A DNA stretch of 46,824 nt from Bacteroidales bacterium (GTDB lineage: Bacteria; Bacteroidota; Bacteroidia; Bacteroidales; Muribaculaceae), in the NCBI GenBank assembly GCA_900766975.1, contig CAAFXO010000061.1, positions 1-46,824 on the forward strand, read 5' to 3'. Position 1 is the stretch's first letter. Every line of letters starts with the position of its first letter. Below, in pieces: positions 24,892 to 33,577 of the stretch. The notes beneath the pieces were generated by a model. That model saw nothing but the letters and a program-made list of their open reading frames with translations, was not told the DNA's origin and searched no databases. Position numbers and translations under genes: made by a program.

Positions 24892-26469
24892 ATGGCAGGT
24901 GGTGGTAATAATGTGGCGCGCATGTCGCCTCGTCAGAGGATGATCAACCTGATGTATATCGTCCTCACGGCGATGCTCGCCCTTAATGTCTCAAGCGATG
25001 TCTTGAATGGCTTTAGCCGGGTGCAGGAGGGTATCCAACGCACCAATGTCAATATGACAGCGCGCAATGAGATCCAATTCCAATATCTCGAGGACCTTTA
25101 TAAGAAGAACCCCGAGAAGGCCGGCGTATGGTATAGCCATGGCGTCGAACTCCATAAGAATGCAAATGCTCTCTACAATGAAATCGAATCCTACAAAACC
25201 GCGATAGCTCGCGCTGCCGACGGCAAGGATGGCGATTATCATAACATCAAGAATAATGACGACCTCGAGGCTTCGGCTGTGACCATGCTCAATCCCTCCA
25301 CTCAGACAGGACGTAAGCTTCGCGACAATGTCGATAAGTTCCGCGAGTTCGTCACTACTCTTATCTCCGATTCGACCAAGCGTGCCAATGTGGCTGATAT
25401 GCTCTCCACCAAGGTCTCTAATTCTCCAGGCAATGTCGGCCTCACTTCCTGGGAGCAAAAGATGTTCGAGAATATGCCGGCTGTTGCCGCCGTGACTCTT
25501 CTTACCAAGCTCCAGAATGATATCCGCCAGGCGGAGTCGGAGGCTTTCACCAATCTGATTACCAATGTCGATATCGGCGACGTGCGTGTCAATGAGCTCA
25601 ACGCATACGTTATCCCCAATTCCAATATGATAATCCGCGGAGGCAAGTATTCCGCCAATATCGTCTTGGCTGCTATCGACACGACCCAACGCCCCGACGT
25701 CTATATCAATGGTGCCAAACTCAACAATCCTAACGGACTCTATGAGTTCGTGCCCGGTGCCGTAGGTACTCACGAGTTCTCCGGTTATATCGAAGTGGCT
25801 CGCGGTGACGGATCTATCGCTCATCACCCCTTCAAGTCTTCTTATACGGTGATCGAGCCGATGGCCACCATCTCTCCCACCATGATGAATGTGCTCTATG
25901 CCGGAATCGCCAACCCAATCAGCATCTCCGTGCCCGGCGTGCCCATGAATGCCGTCAGCGCCACCATGACCAATGGTACGCTTACTCGCAACGGCGACCT
26001 CTGGGTGGCTCACCCCGGTAAGGTCGGCACCGAATGTGTCATCTCCGTTACAGCCCAACTCGAAGGCCGATCCATGAGCGTAGGCTCCATGTCCTTCCGT
26101 GTCCGTAAACTTCCCGACCCGACTGCCTACCTCCCCGTAAAAGATGGCTCCGGTAATACAGTCCATTATAAGGGTTCTCCCAAACGCATCTCCAAGGCGG
26201 CTCTTATGGAGGCCTCAGGCCTCGGCGCCGCTATCGACGATGATATCCTCAATGTCTCTTATTCCGTCGTGTCGTTCTCTACCGTATTCTTCGACCAAAT
26301 GGGCAACGCCATCCCCGAAGTCTCCAACGGCAACCAGTTCTCTCCACGACAGAAGGAGCAGTTTAAACGCCTCAAAGCCGGTAAGAGCTTCTTTATCTCT
26401 AATATCAAGGCTAAAGGCCCCGATGGTATAACTCGAGATATCTCCCCTATGGAGGTCGCTCTTAATTAG
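24892..26469 (+). CDS. gldM: T9SS inner-membrane motor protein GldM/PorM
   Basis: Rotor partner of GldL; one N-terminal membrane helix and a large periplasmic region, 525 aa. The family signature is MSPRQRMINLMYIVLTAMLALNVSSDVL split here between residues 10 and 37. Four periplasmic domains follow: a helical D1 (residues about 40-225) and beta-rich D2 to D4, beginning with YVIPNSNMIIRGGKYSANIVLAA. It contacts the GldK/GldN ring. It is 23 bp upstream of gldN. Confidence 0.96.
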   Translation: MAGGGNNVARMSPRQRMINLMYIVLTAMLALNVSSDVLNGFSRVQEGIQRTNVNMTARNEIQFQYLEDLYKKNPEKAGVWYSHGVELHKNANALYNEIESYKTAIARAADGKDGDYHNIKNNDDLEASAVTMLNPSTQTGRKLRDNVDKFREFVTTLISDSTKRANVADMLSTKVSNSPGNVGLTSWEQKMFENMPAVAAVTLLTKLQNDIRQAESEAFTNLITNVDIGDVRVNELNAYVIPNSNMIIRGGKYSANIVLAAIDTTQRPDVYINGAKLNNPNGLYEFVPGAVGTHEFSGYIEVARGDGSIAHHPFKSSYTVIEPMATISPTMMNVLYAGIANPISISVPGVPMNAVSATMTNGTLTRNGDLWVAHPGKVGTECVISVTAQLEGRSMSVGSMSFRVRKLPDPTAYLPVKDGSGNTVHYKGSPKRISKAALMEASGLGAAIDDDILNVSYSVVSFSTVFFDQMGNAIPEVSNGNQFSPRQKEQFKRLKAGKSFFISNIKAKGPDGITRDISPMEVALN

Positions 26470-26492
26470 TCCGATTATAATTCTTTTCGACG

Positions 26493-27617
26493 ATGAAGTT
26501 ATTTCGTAAAGTTTTTTTGCTCGCTACTGTTGCTGCTTGCGCCGTCGCAGGTGTCGCTCAGGTAGAAAATGCCGGTGGCGTGCGCAAACGCTCCGAGCGT
26601 GATAAGAAAAATACTACCCGCGAGGGTGAGGTCTCTCAGCGTATGCAGGATTTCTATACCGCCAAGGAGCCTCACGATGCCGATATCTCTTATATGCGCG
26701 AGATTTATCGCCAACTCGACCTCAATGTCCCCGAGAATACTCCCCTCTATTACCCCGAGGATGTCGTGGATGGTCAGAAGAACCTCTTCCGCCTTATCCT
26801 CGGTCTCGTGGTCGATGGTAAGATCCCCGCTTACGAGTACCTCGACGGCAGGGAGGTCTTCACCGATGATTATAAGGTAAAGGTGGCTGAAATGCTCGAC
26901 CGTTTCGGCATTTATTATACTCATGGCAAAGGGGGCACCGAACGCAACCCCAAGTTCGTGATCGAGGAGGCTGACGTCCCCACAGGTCAGGTCCTCACTT
27001 ATTATATACTCGAGAAGTGGGAGTTCGATCGCCGTAGCAACCGCATGAAGACGCGCGTCGAGGCTGTCTGCCCCGTGCTCAACCGTATGGGCGATTTCGG
27101 CGGCGAGGCGAAGTACCCAATGTTCTGGGTGAAGTATGACCAGTTGCGCCCATATTTGGCTCAGCAGTATGTCTTCCTCACCGACGACAACAACCTCCCC
27201 CAATATTCGCTCGACGATTATTTCAACCTCGGCATGTATAAGGGAGACATCTATAAGACTCGCAACCTCCGCAATCTCTCGATGGTGCAGATGTATCCCG
27301 ATCCCGACGACTTGGCTCGTGCTCAAGACAGCATCGACCGTCGCCTCCGCGAATATGGCAAGGATCTCTGGGTGCCCACCCGCGAAGAATACCTCGCTCA
27401 GAAGGAGAAGGAGGAGGCTATCGCCAAGGCCATCGCCGATGGTGACACCATCCCCGGACGCACTGTCGTCGAAGATAAAGCCGTGACCGAAACCAAGAAG
27501 GCGCGCAAGACCACTCGCAAACGCTCCTCCAAGAAGGCGAAAGTATCCTCTTCCGCCCCCAAGAGCAGCAGCCCCAACTCCAACGCTACAAAGTCAGTCC
27601 GCCGCCGCAAAAAGTAA
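26493..27617 (+). CDS. gldN: T9SS periplasmic ring protein GldN/PorN
   Basis: Partner of GldK in the periplasmic T9SS ring, 374 aa, with a signal peptide (LLATVAACAVAGVAQ). Family segments: YMREIYRQLDLNVPENTPLYYPE, NLFRLILGLVVDGKIPAYEYLDG, and GLYKGDIYKTR-like LGMYKGDIYKTRNLRNLSMVQMYPDP. The last 40 residues or so are a Lys/Arg/Ser-rich basic tail (ending KSVRRRKK), which is not part of the conserved domain. It is the last gene of the cluster and is followed by two terminators. Confidence 0.94.
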   Translation: MKLFRKVFLLATVAACAVAGVAQVENAGGVRKRSERDKKNTTREGEVSQRMQDFYTAKEPHDADISYMREIYRQLDLNVPENTPLYYPEDVVDGQKNLFRLILGLVVDGKIPAYEYLDGREVFTDDYKVKVAEMLDRFGIYYTHGKGGTERNPKFVIEEADVPTGQVLTYYILEKWEFDRRSNRMKTRVEAVCPVLNRMGDFGGEAKYPMFWVKYDQLRPYLAQQYVFLTDDNNLPQYSLDDYFNLGMYKGDIYKTRNLRNLSMVQMYPDPDDLARAQDSIDRRLREYGKDLWVPTREEYLAQKEKEEAIAKAIADGDTIPGRTVVEDKAVTETKKARKTTRKRSSKKAKVSSSAPKSSSPNSNATKSVRRRKK

Positions 27618-27642
27618 AAATTGCTTTTTGTCTCAATACAGA

Positions 27643-27672
27643 GGGATGTGTCCAAAAGCACATCCCTTTTTT
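27643..27672 (+). terminator. Rho-independent terminator after gldN (first)
   Basis: 8-bp stem GGGATGTG (27643-27650) and CACATCCC (27659-27666), 8-nt loop, then six T. It is 25 bp after the gldN stop and should end the T9SS transcript. Confidence 0.85.
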
Positions 27673-27780
27673 GTCTTTGGGTAGCGTAGCCATTGCCAGT
27701 TTGTCTTCGGGTGGCACACTCCCCTTTGTTGTCTTCGGGTGGCGTAGCCATTGCACACATCCCCTTTTTGTCTTCGGGTG
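27668..27780 (+). repeat. Cluster of degenerate GTCTTCGGGTGGC repeats
   Basis: Four copies of a core TTGTCTTCGGGTGGC (first copy TTGTCTTTGGGTAGC) start at 27671, 27701, 27729 and 27768. Two copies are followed by GTAGCCATTGC. Spacings of 30, 28 and 39 bp are irregular, so this is not a CRISPR array. Fragments of the terminator sequence (CACATCCCC) are repeated between copies. Confidence 0.75.
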
Positions 27781-27803
27781 GCGTGCGAAGCACGCTTTTT
27801 TTT
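27781..27803 (+). terminator. Rho-independent terminator after gldN (second)
   Basis: A 6-bp GC-rich stem GCGTGC/GCACGC with a GAA loop, followed by at least eight T (27796-27803). It overlaps the end of the last repeat copy. Confidence 0.8.
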
Positions 27804-27989
27804 ATGTTTTACAACACAAAGCACTTTGCAAGCCTCTTTCTCTTATGTCTAAATTTATACTTTGCAAGCCACTTTGTTATCATATTCTTTAGATTTTTGT
27901 CATTTTTACCCAAATTTGTGATATTTTCTTGACTTCTGGTAGCAAATTTTAAAAAATGTATGTTTCTTTTGTTAAAAATGCCCTCGTTA

Positions 27990-28021
27990 TTTGGAAAATA
28001 TGTGATTATAACTTAAATTTG
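27990..28021 (+). promoter_or_regulatory. Promoter of the susCD operon
   Basis: TTTG at 27990-27993, a 20-bp spacer and TAAATTTG at 28014-28021: a full match to the Bacteroidetes sigma-ABfr promoter. Transcription would start near 28028, leaving a leader of about 150 nt before the susC ATG at 28181. No known riboswitch is recognised in that leader. Confidence 0.75.
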
Positions 28022-28180
28022 CGGTTAGTTAAGATAAATGCATATATTTTAACACTTATTTGTGTGTGGGAGATTACCTCCGTTCGATGCGAATCGCCAT
28101 CCTCGATATGCTTTTATCCTTAATTAGGTTGAATCAAAAATAAAATAGAAAACTAAATAATTCATCTAATTTATTAAGGT

Positions 28181-31100
28181 ATGAGAAAACTCTTTTTAAT
28201 CTTAATGACGCTCTGTGCGGTAAGCTGGGGTCTTTCGGCTCAAGTCCGCTATCAGGGTACTGTTGTCGATGCCGGCAATAACGAGCCGCTCATCGGCGTT
28301 ACAGTCATGCCTATCGGTGGTGGCCAAGGTGCAGCTACCGATGTCGATGGTAAATTTACCCTTAATCTTCCATCTTCCGTGAAGTCGGTTAAGGTATCTT
28401 ATGTCGGCTATAAGGAGCAGACTGTAGCTCTTCGCGACAAGATGGTCATCAGACTCGCTTCTTCTTCTACCAACCTCGACGACGTGGTCGTTGTGGCTTA
28501 CGGTACTGCAAATAAGGAGTCTCTGACAGGTTCTGTTGCCGTTGTAGGTAGTGGCGAGATCGAAGACCGCCCGGTTACTTCGGTTACTTCCGCCCTCGAG
28601 GGTAGCGCCCCCGGTGTGAGTGTCAACAACTCTACCAGCGCCCCCGGCTCCGCTCCTACTATCCGTATCCGCGGTTTTAACTCTTTCAGCAGCGGCTCTC
28701 AAAGCCCCCTTTATGTAGTCGATGGTCTCATCTATGAAGGCTCAATCGCTGAAATCAACCCCGCCGACGTGGAGTCTATGTCTGTCCTCAAGGATGCCGC
28801 TTCTTGCGCACTCTATGGTAGCCGCGGTGCAAATGGTGTCGTGCTTATCACTACTAAGAAGGCTAAAGGTCAAGGCAAGGTCGACGTGAACTTCCAGATG
28901 AACTTCGGTGCTTATACCCTCGCTCTTCCTCTCTACGACCGCCTCGGTTGCGACCAGTGGATGGAAGCTTCTCTCTTGGCTAAAGCTAATGGCCAAGCCA
29001 TCAAGGATATGAAGGATGGTGTAATCGATTATGAAGCTGCCATGGCTGCTGTTGCTCCTAAGTTTGTCGATAGCTACTGTATGGGTCAAAATATCTATGG
29101 TATGAAGGATATGGATGGTAACTGGGTGCAGATTCCCTCAGGCGACCTCTTCGACCCCGCTACCGGTAAACTCGTCGAAGGAGCTCAAGTTCTCCCCGGT
29201 TATAACGACCTCGACTGGTGGAAGGCTATCACTCAGACAGGTTTCCGTCAGGAATATAACCTCAACGCTGCCGGAGCTACCGAGAAGTTCGATATCTTCG
29301 CTTCTATGGGTTACCTCAAACAAAACGGTTATGTGATCGAATCTGACTACGAACGTTTCACCGCTCGTTTGAACGCTAACTTCCGCCCCGTTAGCTACTT
29401 CAAAGCCGGTATCAACCTCTCCGGTTCTTACGTGAAGTCACAGACTGCCAACGTCTCTTCTTCCAACTTGAACTCTACCGTCAACCCATTCCAGACTATG
29501 TATTATGCTCCTATCATCCCTATCTATGAGCATAATCCTGAAAATGGCGAAATCGTATACAACGCTGATGGTACTCCCAAGTATTCTATCGGTGGCCTCA
29601 ATGGTATGAACAACCTTATCTGGGAGACTCGCGAAAATATCATCCGCAATGAGTCTGTCAACCTCGACGGTTCTATCTATGGTACTGCTATCCTCCCATA
29701 CGGTTTCGAAGTAACTGTCCGTGGTGGTATGTATCGCTACAAAACAGCTTACAATGACTATTCTACCAACCTCGTTGGTTCGCAAAAGGGTGCCGGTGGC
29801 CTTGATGCTGAATTCGATTCCGGCTATAGCTACACATTCACTCAGCAACTCAACTGGAGCCACGAATATGGCTTGAACCATATCGACGCTCTCTTCCTCC
29901 ACCAGAACTTCAAGACCGGTAGCGAATACTCCTGGATCCGTATGTCAGGTCAGAAGATCAACAATATGCCTATCCTCTCTAACTTCGAGGAGGCTTCTCT
30001 CTGGGCTCAAGGCATCAATGACTATGCTACTGAGTCTTACCTTGGCCGCGTTCGTTACAACTACGACCAAAAATACTTCGCTGAGTTATCTATCAACCGC
30101 GACGGTTCTTCTCAGTTCCATCCCAACAACCGCTGGGGTACTTTCTGGTCGGTCGGCGCAAGCTGGATCATCTCCAAGGAGAAGTTCATGCACGATGTTA
30201 ATTGGATTAACTATTTGAAACTTCGTCTCGCTTACGGTTCGGTAGGTAACAATGCCGCTGCCGGCTATTACGCTTATATGGATCTCTACGACTGGACAGG
30301 CTCCGGTAACTTGATCCCTGCGCAGATTGCTGCTCCTGAATTGAAGTGGGAGGCTACCAAGACTCTTGACGTCGCCCTCGAAGGTTCGCTCTTCAACGAC
30401 CGCTTCAGCTTCAGTCTCGGTTTCTTCGACAAGCGTAACTCTGACCTTATCTACAACTACGTTCTCCCCCTCTCTAACGGTACGCTCGCCGATGGTTACA
30501 ACCCCTCTGTGCTGATGAATATCGGTGAAATGCAGAACTATGGTTTTGAACTTCAATTCGGTGTTGACATCATCCGCAACGCTAATCTTAAGTGGGATTT
30601 CAATCTTGACGCTTCGTTCATCACCAACCGTATTAAGAAACTTCCTTACGGCCATGATATCGTAGGTTCGGGTCTCTTCCTCAACAAGAGCCGCTATGAG
30701 AACTACACTTACGAATGGGCCGGTGTCGACCAACTTACCGGTCGCTCCGTCTATGCTATGAACCCCGAATCTCCTGACTTCTATACCTATAAGAATGACG
30801 GTACTAAAGTTTACAACCAGGCTCTTTGGGATAGCTACGTTGAAGAAGCTAAGGCTGACGGTACTTACATCGAAATCGATGGCGTGCCATATACCTACAA
30901 GACTGCTCACGCCGGTCGTAAGATCATGAGCTCTTCGCTCCCCGTAGTTTACGGTTCGTTCGGCACAAGCCTTAACTGGAAGGGCATCAACTTCGGTCTT
31001 CTCTTCACTTATAGCCTCGGTGGCCAAGTTTATGACAGCAACTATCAGTCGCTCGTAAGCTATAGCTCTCAAGCTCCTGCCGCCCTTCACAAGGATGTCC

Positions 31101-31468
31101 TCAGCGCTTGGACTGAAGCTCCCGAAGGTATGACTGCTGATAGCCCCAACCGCTTCGATAAGAATGCTATCCCGCAGCTCAATGCCGAGTACTGCACAGA
31201 TAGCGACGCTACTTCTTCGCGTTTCCTTACAAGCGCAAGCTATCTCTCTCTGAAGAATATCAACCTCTCTTACGATCTCCCTCGCAAGTGGGTCAACGCT
31301 CTTAAACTCCAAAATATCAACGTTGGCTTCCAGATGGAGAACGTATTTATCACCGCTTCAAGAAAAGGTTTGAATGCTCAAGCAGCTCAAGGTGGTTCCG
31401 GCGTCGCTACCGGTGCTTACTACCAGCCTGCCCGCACCTACACTTTCCAACTTGCAGTGAAATTCTAA
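28181..31468 (+). CDS. SusC/RagA-family TonB-dependent transporter
   Basis: An outer-membrane TonB-dependent channel that takes up oligomers delivered by its SusD partner, 1095 aa. The order is: signal peptide (LILMTLCAVSWGLSA), a carboxypeptidase-like regulatory domain (about 22-95: GTVVDAGNNEPLIGVTV), the TonB-box-like region with DDVVVVAYGTANKESLTGSV, the plug (about 105-225: PTIRIRGF, PLYVVDGL, SVLKDAASCALYGSRGANGVVLITTKK) and a 22-strand barrel ending in TFQLAVKF. The ALYGSRGANGV segment is diagnostic of the SusC group. Substrate cannot be read from sequence. Codons here lean to GCT, TCT and AAC, as in highly expressed genes. Confidence 0.96.
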   Translation: MRKLFLILMTLCAVSWGLSAQVRYQGTVVDAGNNEPLIGVTVMPIGGGQGAATDVDGKFTLNLPSSVKSVKVSYVGYKEQTVALRDKMVIRLASSSTNLDDVVVVAYGTANKESLTGSVAVVGSGEIEDRPVTSVTSALEGSAPGVSVNNSTSAPGSAPTIRIRGFNSFSSGSQSPLYVVDGLIYEGSIAEINPADVESMSVLKDAASCALYGSRGANGVVLITTKKAKGQGKVDVNFQMNFGAYTLALPLYDRLGCDQWMEASLLAKANGQAIKDMKDGVIDYEAAMAAVAPKFVDSYCMGQNIYGMKDMDGNWVQIPSGDLFDPATGKLVEGAQVLPGYNDLDWWKAITQTGFRQEYNLNAAGATEKFDIFASMGYLKQNGYVIESDYERFTARLNANFRPVSYFKAGINLSGSYVKSQTANVSSSNLNSTVNPFQTMYYAPIIPIYEHNPENGEIVYNADGTPKYSIGGLNGMNNLIWETRENIIRNESVNLDGSIYGTAILPYGFEVTVRGGMYRYKTAYNDYSTNLVGSQKGAGGLDAEFDSGYSYTFTQQLNWSHEYGLNHIDALFLHQNFKTGSEYSWIRMSGQKINNMPILSNFEEASLWAQGINDYATESYLGRVRYNYDQKYFAELSINRDGSSQFHPNNRWGTFWSVGASWIISKEKFMHDVNWINYLKLRLAYGSVGNNAAAGYYAYMDLYDWTGSGNLIPAQIAAPELKWEATKTLDVALEGSLFNDRFSFSLGFFDKRNSDLIYNYVLPLSNGTLADGYNPSVLMNIGEMQNYGFELQFGVDIIRNANLKWDFNLDASFITNRIKKLPYGHDIVGSGLFLNKSRYENYTYEWAGVDQLTGRSVYAMNPESPDFYTYKNDGTKVYNQALWDSYVEEAKADGTYIEIDGVPYTYKTAHAGRKIMSSSLPVVYGSFGTSLNWKGINFGLLFTYSLGGQVYDSNYQSLVSYSSQAPAALHKDVLSAWTEAPEGMTADSPNRFDKNAIPQLNAEYCTDSDATSSRFLTSASYLSLKNINLSYDLPRKWVNALKLQNINVGFQMENVFITASRKGLNAQAAQGGSGVATGAYYQPARTYTFQLAVKF

Positions 31469-31502
31469 TCATATCTAATTCTTTAGAATATCTCAAATTT
31501 TT

Positions 31503-33326
31503 ATGGACATGAAAAGAAAATCATTATATATTGGTGCTGCATTCCTCGCTATTGCCGGACTCTCCTCCTGCTCTGATAGCTACCTTGATGTGCAACCGGG
31601 CTCGAGCTTGACTCAAGATAACCTCAGCGATGAAACCGTGGCTCAGACCGCTCTTAACGGTCTATATGAGAGTATGAACAGACAATACACCGGTCTCTCT
31701 CTCAACCAGAATGTCGGTGAGTCTACCGTCGGCACTGTCGTTTTCGACAACTTCGGTAATGACTATGTTACTGCTCTTTGGGGGCTCCCCGGCCTCTATG
31801 GTTGGGATGAACTCTCCAACGACCGTATGTATTACAATATCATAGGTTGGGACTACTACTATGGTATTATTGGCCAAGCTAACCGCGTAATCAATGCTAT
31901 CGTTCAGACTTCCGCTGAAGGCGAAAGTGAGGATTTCAACCAAACTCTCGCTTCTATCAAGGCTCAAGCTCTCGGTATGCGCGCTCACGCTTATACTCGC
32001 CTTATGAGCCTCTACGCCAACCGCTGGGAGGAGTCTAACAATGGCGAAAGATATTGTATCGTGCTCCGCACTGACAATACTACCGGCGATTCTCCACTCG
32101 TTACGCAAAATGAAGTCTATAAGCTTATCTATGATGACTGCGATGAGGCTATCAAACTCTTCAACCTCGTTGAGTCTACTGAACGTAATAAGTGGGAAGT
32201 TAATAAGAATGTCGTATATGGTGTCCTCTCTCGTGCTGCTCTTCTGAAGCATGATTGGCAAACTGCTCTCGACTCTGCCGAGGCTGCTATGGATGGTTTT
32301 GCCGTGGCTCAAGGTGACGACCTTTTCCTCGGTTATATCGAAGATAGCAATGACATCATCTGGAGCATGGATCCCTCTTTCGAAACTACATATTACTGGT
32401 CTTGGGGTTCGCACTATGCTTGTAATGGTGCTTACATTAACCTCTGGGGTGTCGGCGCAGGATCTATCAATATCGACCTCTATCGCCAACTCGATCCTAA
32501 AGACGAGCGTTGCAAGTTCTTCTTTACTCCCGATAAACTCTCTGTTATACCCAAAACTTATAACCCCGGTAAGTTGAAAGAGAAGGAGTTCTGGAATCCT
32601 AACATCGTCGATGTTACTGATATGCTCTGTATGTCGGGTACTAACCTCTACGATCGTAAGGGTACTGATAAGAATGGTTATGGTATGCTTAACTGTGTTA
32701 TCGGCTGGTGCTATTATTACCTGAATAATGTTTTCAAAGGTAGCAAAAGCGTCCTTGCCAACGATGATAACTTCTTTAACTATATCTTCCTCGAAAAGAA
32801 GCAAAGCTCCACTACCAAGAGTATGCAGGTGTCTAAGACTGAATTTGCCACAGCTTGTAAGATGCACTTCGGCGCTCAATGCAAGTTCTTCTCTGTGCCT
32901 CCTTACGGTTCTTGCCAATATCCTTGGATGCGTGCTTCCGAGATGGCTCTGACCAAGGCTGAAGCTCTCTATATGCTCGGCCGTGAGACTGAAGCTAAGA
33001 CTGCTTTCAACGAGTTCCAAAGCAAGCGTGTTGCCGGCTTCTCTTCCAAGAAATCCGGCGATGCTCTCCTCGCTGAAATCAAAATCAGCCGCCGTGCCGA
33101 ACTTTGGGGTGAAGGCCACAACTTCTTCGACCTCAAGCGTTGGGGCGAACGCCACGTTCGTCGCGAATGGGTGGCTAACGATCCTACTTCCGGTAATGTT
33201 TGCCCGGGCGAAAGACTCACTGAAGAGCAAATGAGCCCCGCTTATTGCAACGGTTGGAGACTCCCCATCCCGCAACGTGAGTTCGAATACAACCGCGGTA
33301 TCGATCTCAGCCTCCTCGATAAGTAA
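31503..33326 (+). CDS. SusD/RagB-family surface lipoprotein
   Basis: The surface-exposed lid lipoprotein that partners the SusC protein, 607 aa. The lipobox is AGLSSC with Cys23, and the mature protein begins SDSYLDVQPGSSLTQ. Tetratricopeptide-like helices run through the middle (AQALGMRAHAYTRLMSLYANRW), and the typical end is RRAELWGEGHNFFDLKRWG and WRLPIPQREFEYNRGI. It is 34 bp after susC with no terminator between, so the two are one operon, closed by the hairpin at 33351. No glycoside hydrolase, sulfatase or carbohydrate kinase is adjacent; the next gene is a C10 protease. Confidence 0.96.
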   Translation: MDMKRKSLYIGAAFLAIAGLSSCSDSYLDVQPGSSLTQDNLSDETVAQTALNGLYESMNRQYTGLSLNQNVGESTVGTVVFDNFGNDYVTALWGLPGLYGWDELSNDRMYYNIIGWDYYYGIIGQANRVINAIVQTSAEGESEDFNQTLASIKAQALGMRAHAYTRLMSLYANRWEESNNGERYCIVLRTDNTTGDSPLVTQNEVYKLIYDDCDEAIKLFNLVESTERNKWEVNKNVVYGVLSRAALLKHDWQTALDSAEAAMDGFAVAQGDDLFLGYIEDSNDIIWSMDPSFETTYYWSWGSHYACNGAYINLWGVGAGSINIDLYRQLDPKDERCKFFFTPDKLSVIPKTYNPGKLKEKEFWNPNIVDVTDMLCMSGTNLYDRKGTDKNGYGMLNCVIGWCYYYLNNVFKGSKSVLANDDNFFNYIFLEKKQSSTTKSMQVSKTEFATACKMHFGAQCKFFSVPPYGSCQYPWMRASEMALTKAEALYMLGRETEAKTAFNEFQSKRVAGFSSKKSGDALLAEIKISRRAELWGEGHNFFDLKRWGERHVRREWVANDPTSGNVCPGERLTEEQMSPAYCNGWRLPIPQREFEYNRGIDLSLLDK

Positions 33327-33350
33327 TTTCCATAACACAATATCCGTTGA

Positions 33351-33393
33351 AGAGTGCACTACACCTACGAGTGTCAGTGCACTCTCGTTTTTT
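33351..33393 (+). terminator. Rho-independent terminator after susD
   Basis: 10-bp stem AGAGTGCACT (33351-33360) and AGTGCACTCT (33376-33385), 15-nt loop, then CG and six T. It ends the susCD transcript. Confidence 0.88.
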
Positions 33394-33478
33394 AACTCTT
33401 CCATTATAGACAATTTTTTTTGTATGTTGTAAAACATATCCATTTTACCCCCTTTTTTTAAGTTTTTTTATCCTCTCT

Positions 33479-33510
33479 TTTGTTCGTTTCATTATTTATT
33501 ACTTATTTTG
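33479..33510 (+). promoter_or_regulatory. Weak candidate promoter of the first C10 protease
   Basis: TTTG at 33479-33482, 20 bp, then TTATTTTG at 33503-33510, which differs from TAnnTTTG at the second base. It is placed here because the terminator at 33351 requires the protease to have its own promoter. Confidence 0.35.
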
Positions 33511-33577
33511 TAAGATATCCGCGTATGGTCTGTCGTAGACCTTAATTTTTTTGATCTAATTTAAATTCTTTGTTGAT

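Larger units (their letters stand above)
27618..28180 (+). other. Non-coding region between gldN and susC
   Basis: 563 bp with no credible gene. It holds a terminator hairpin directly after gldN, a cluster of degenerate GTCTTCGGG repeats, a second terminator, a long AT-rich tract, and the promoter and untranslated leader of susC. The short reading frames that cross the repeats on both strands have no recognisable protein features. Confidence 0.7.

Noticed and set aside
27668..27780. Possible CRISPR array after gldN
   Set aside because: Spacing is irregular (30, 28, 39 bp), the cores are degenerate and no cas genes are near.
27671..27932. Small open frames across the repeat cluster on both strands
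   Set aside because: They follow the repeats and terminators, have no signal or domain, and none has a credible start context.
31662..33443. 593-residue open frame antisense to the SusD gene
   Set aside because: Shadow of SusD; no domain, no start region, and it runs over the susD terminator.
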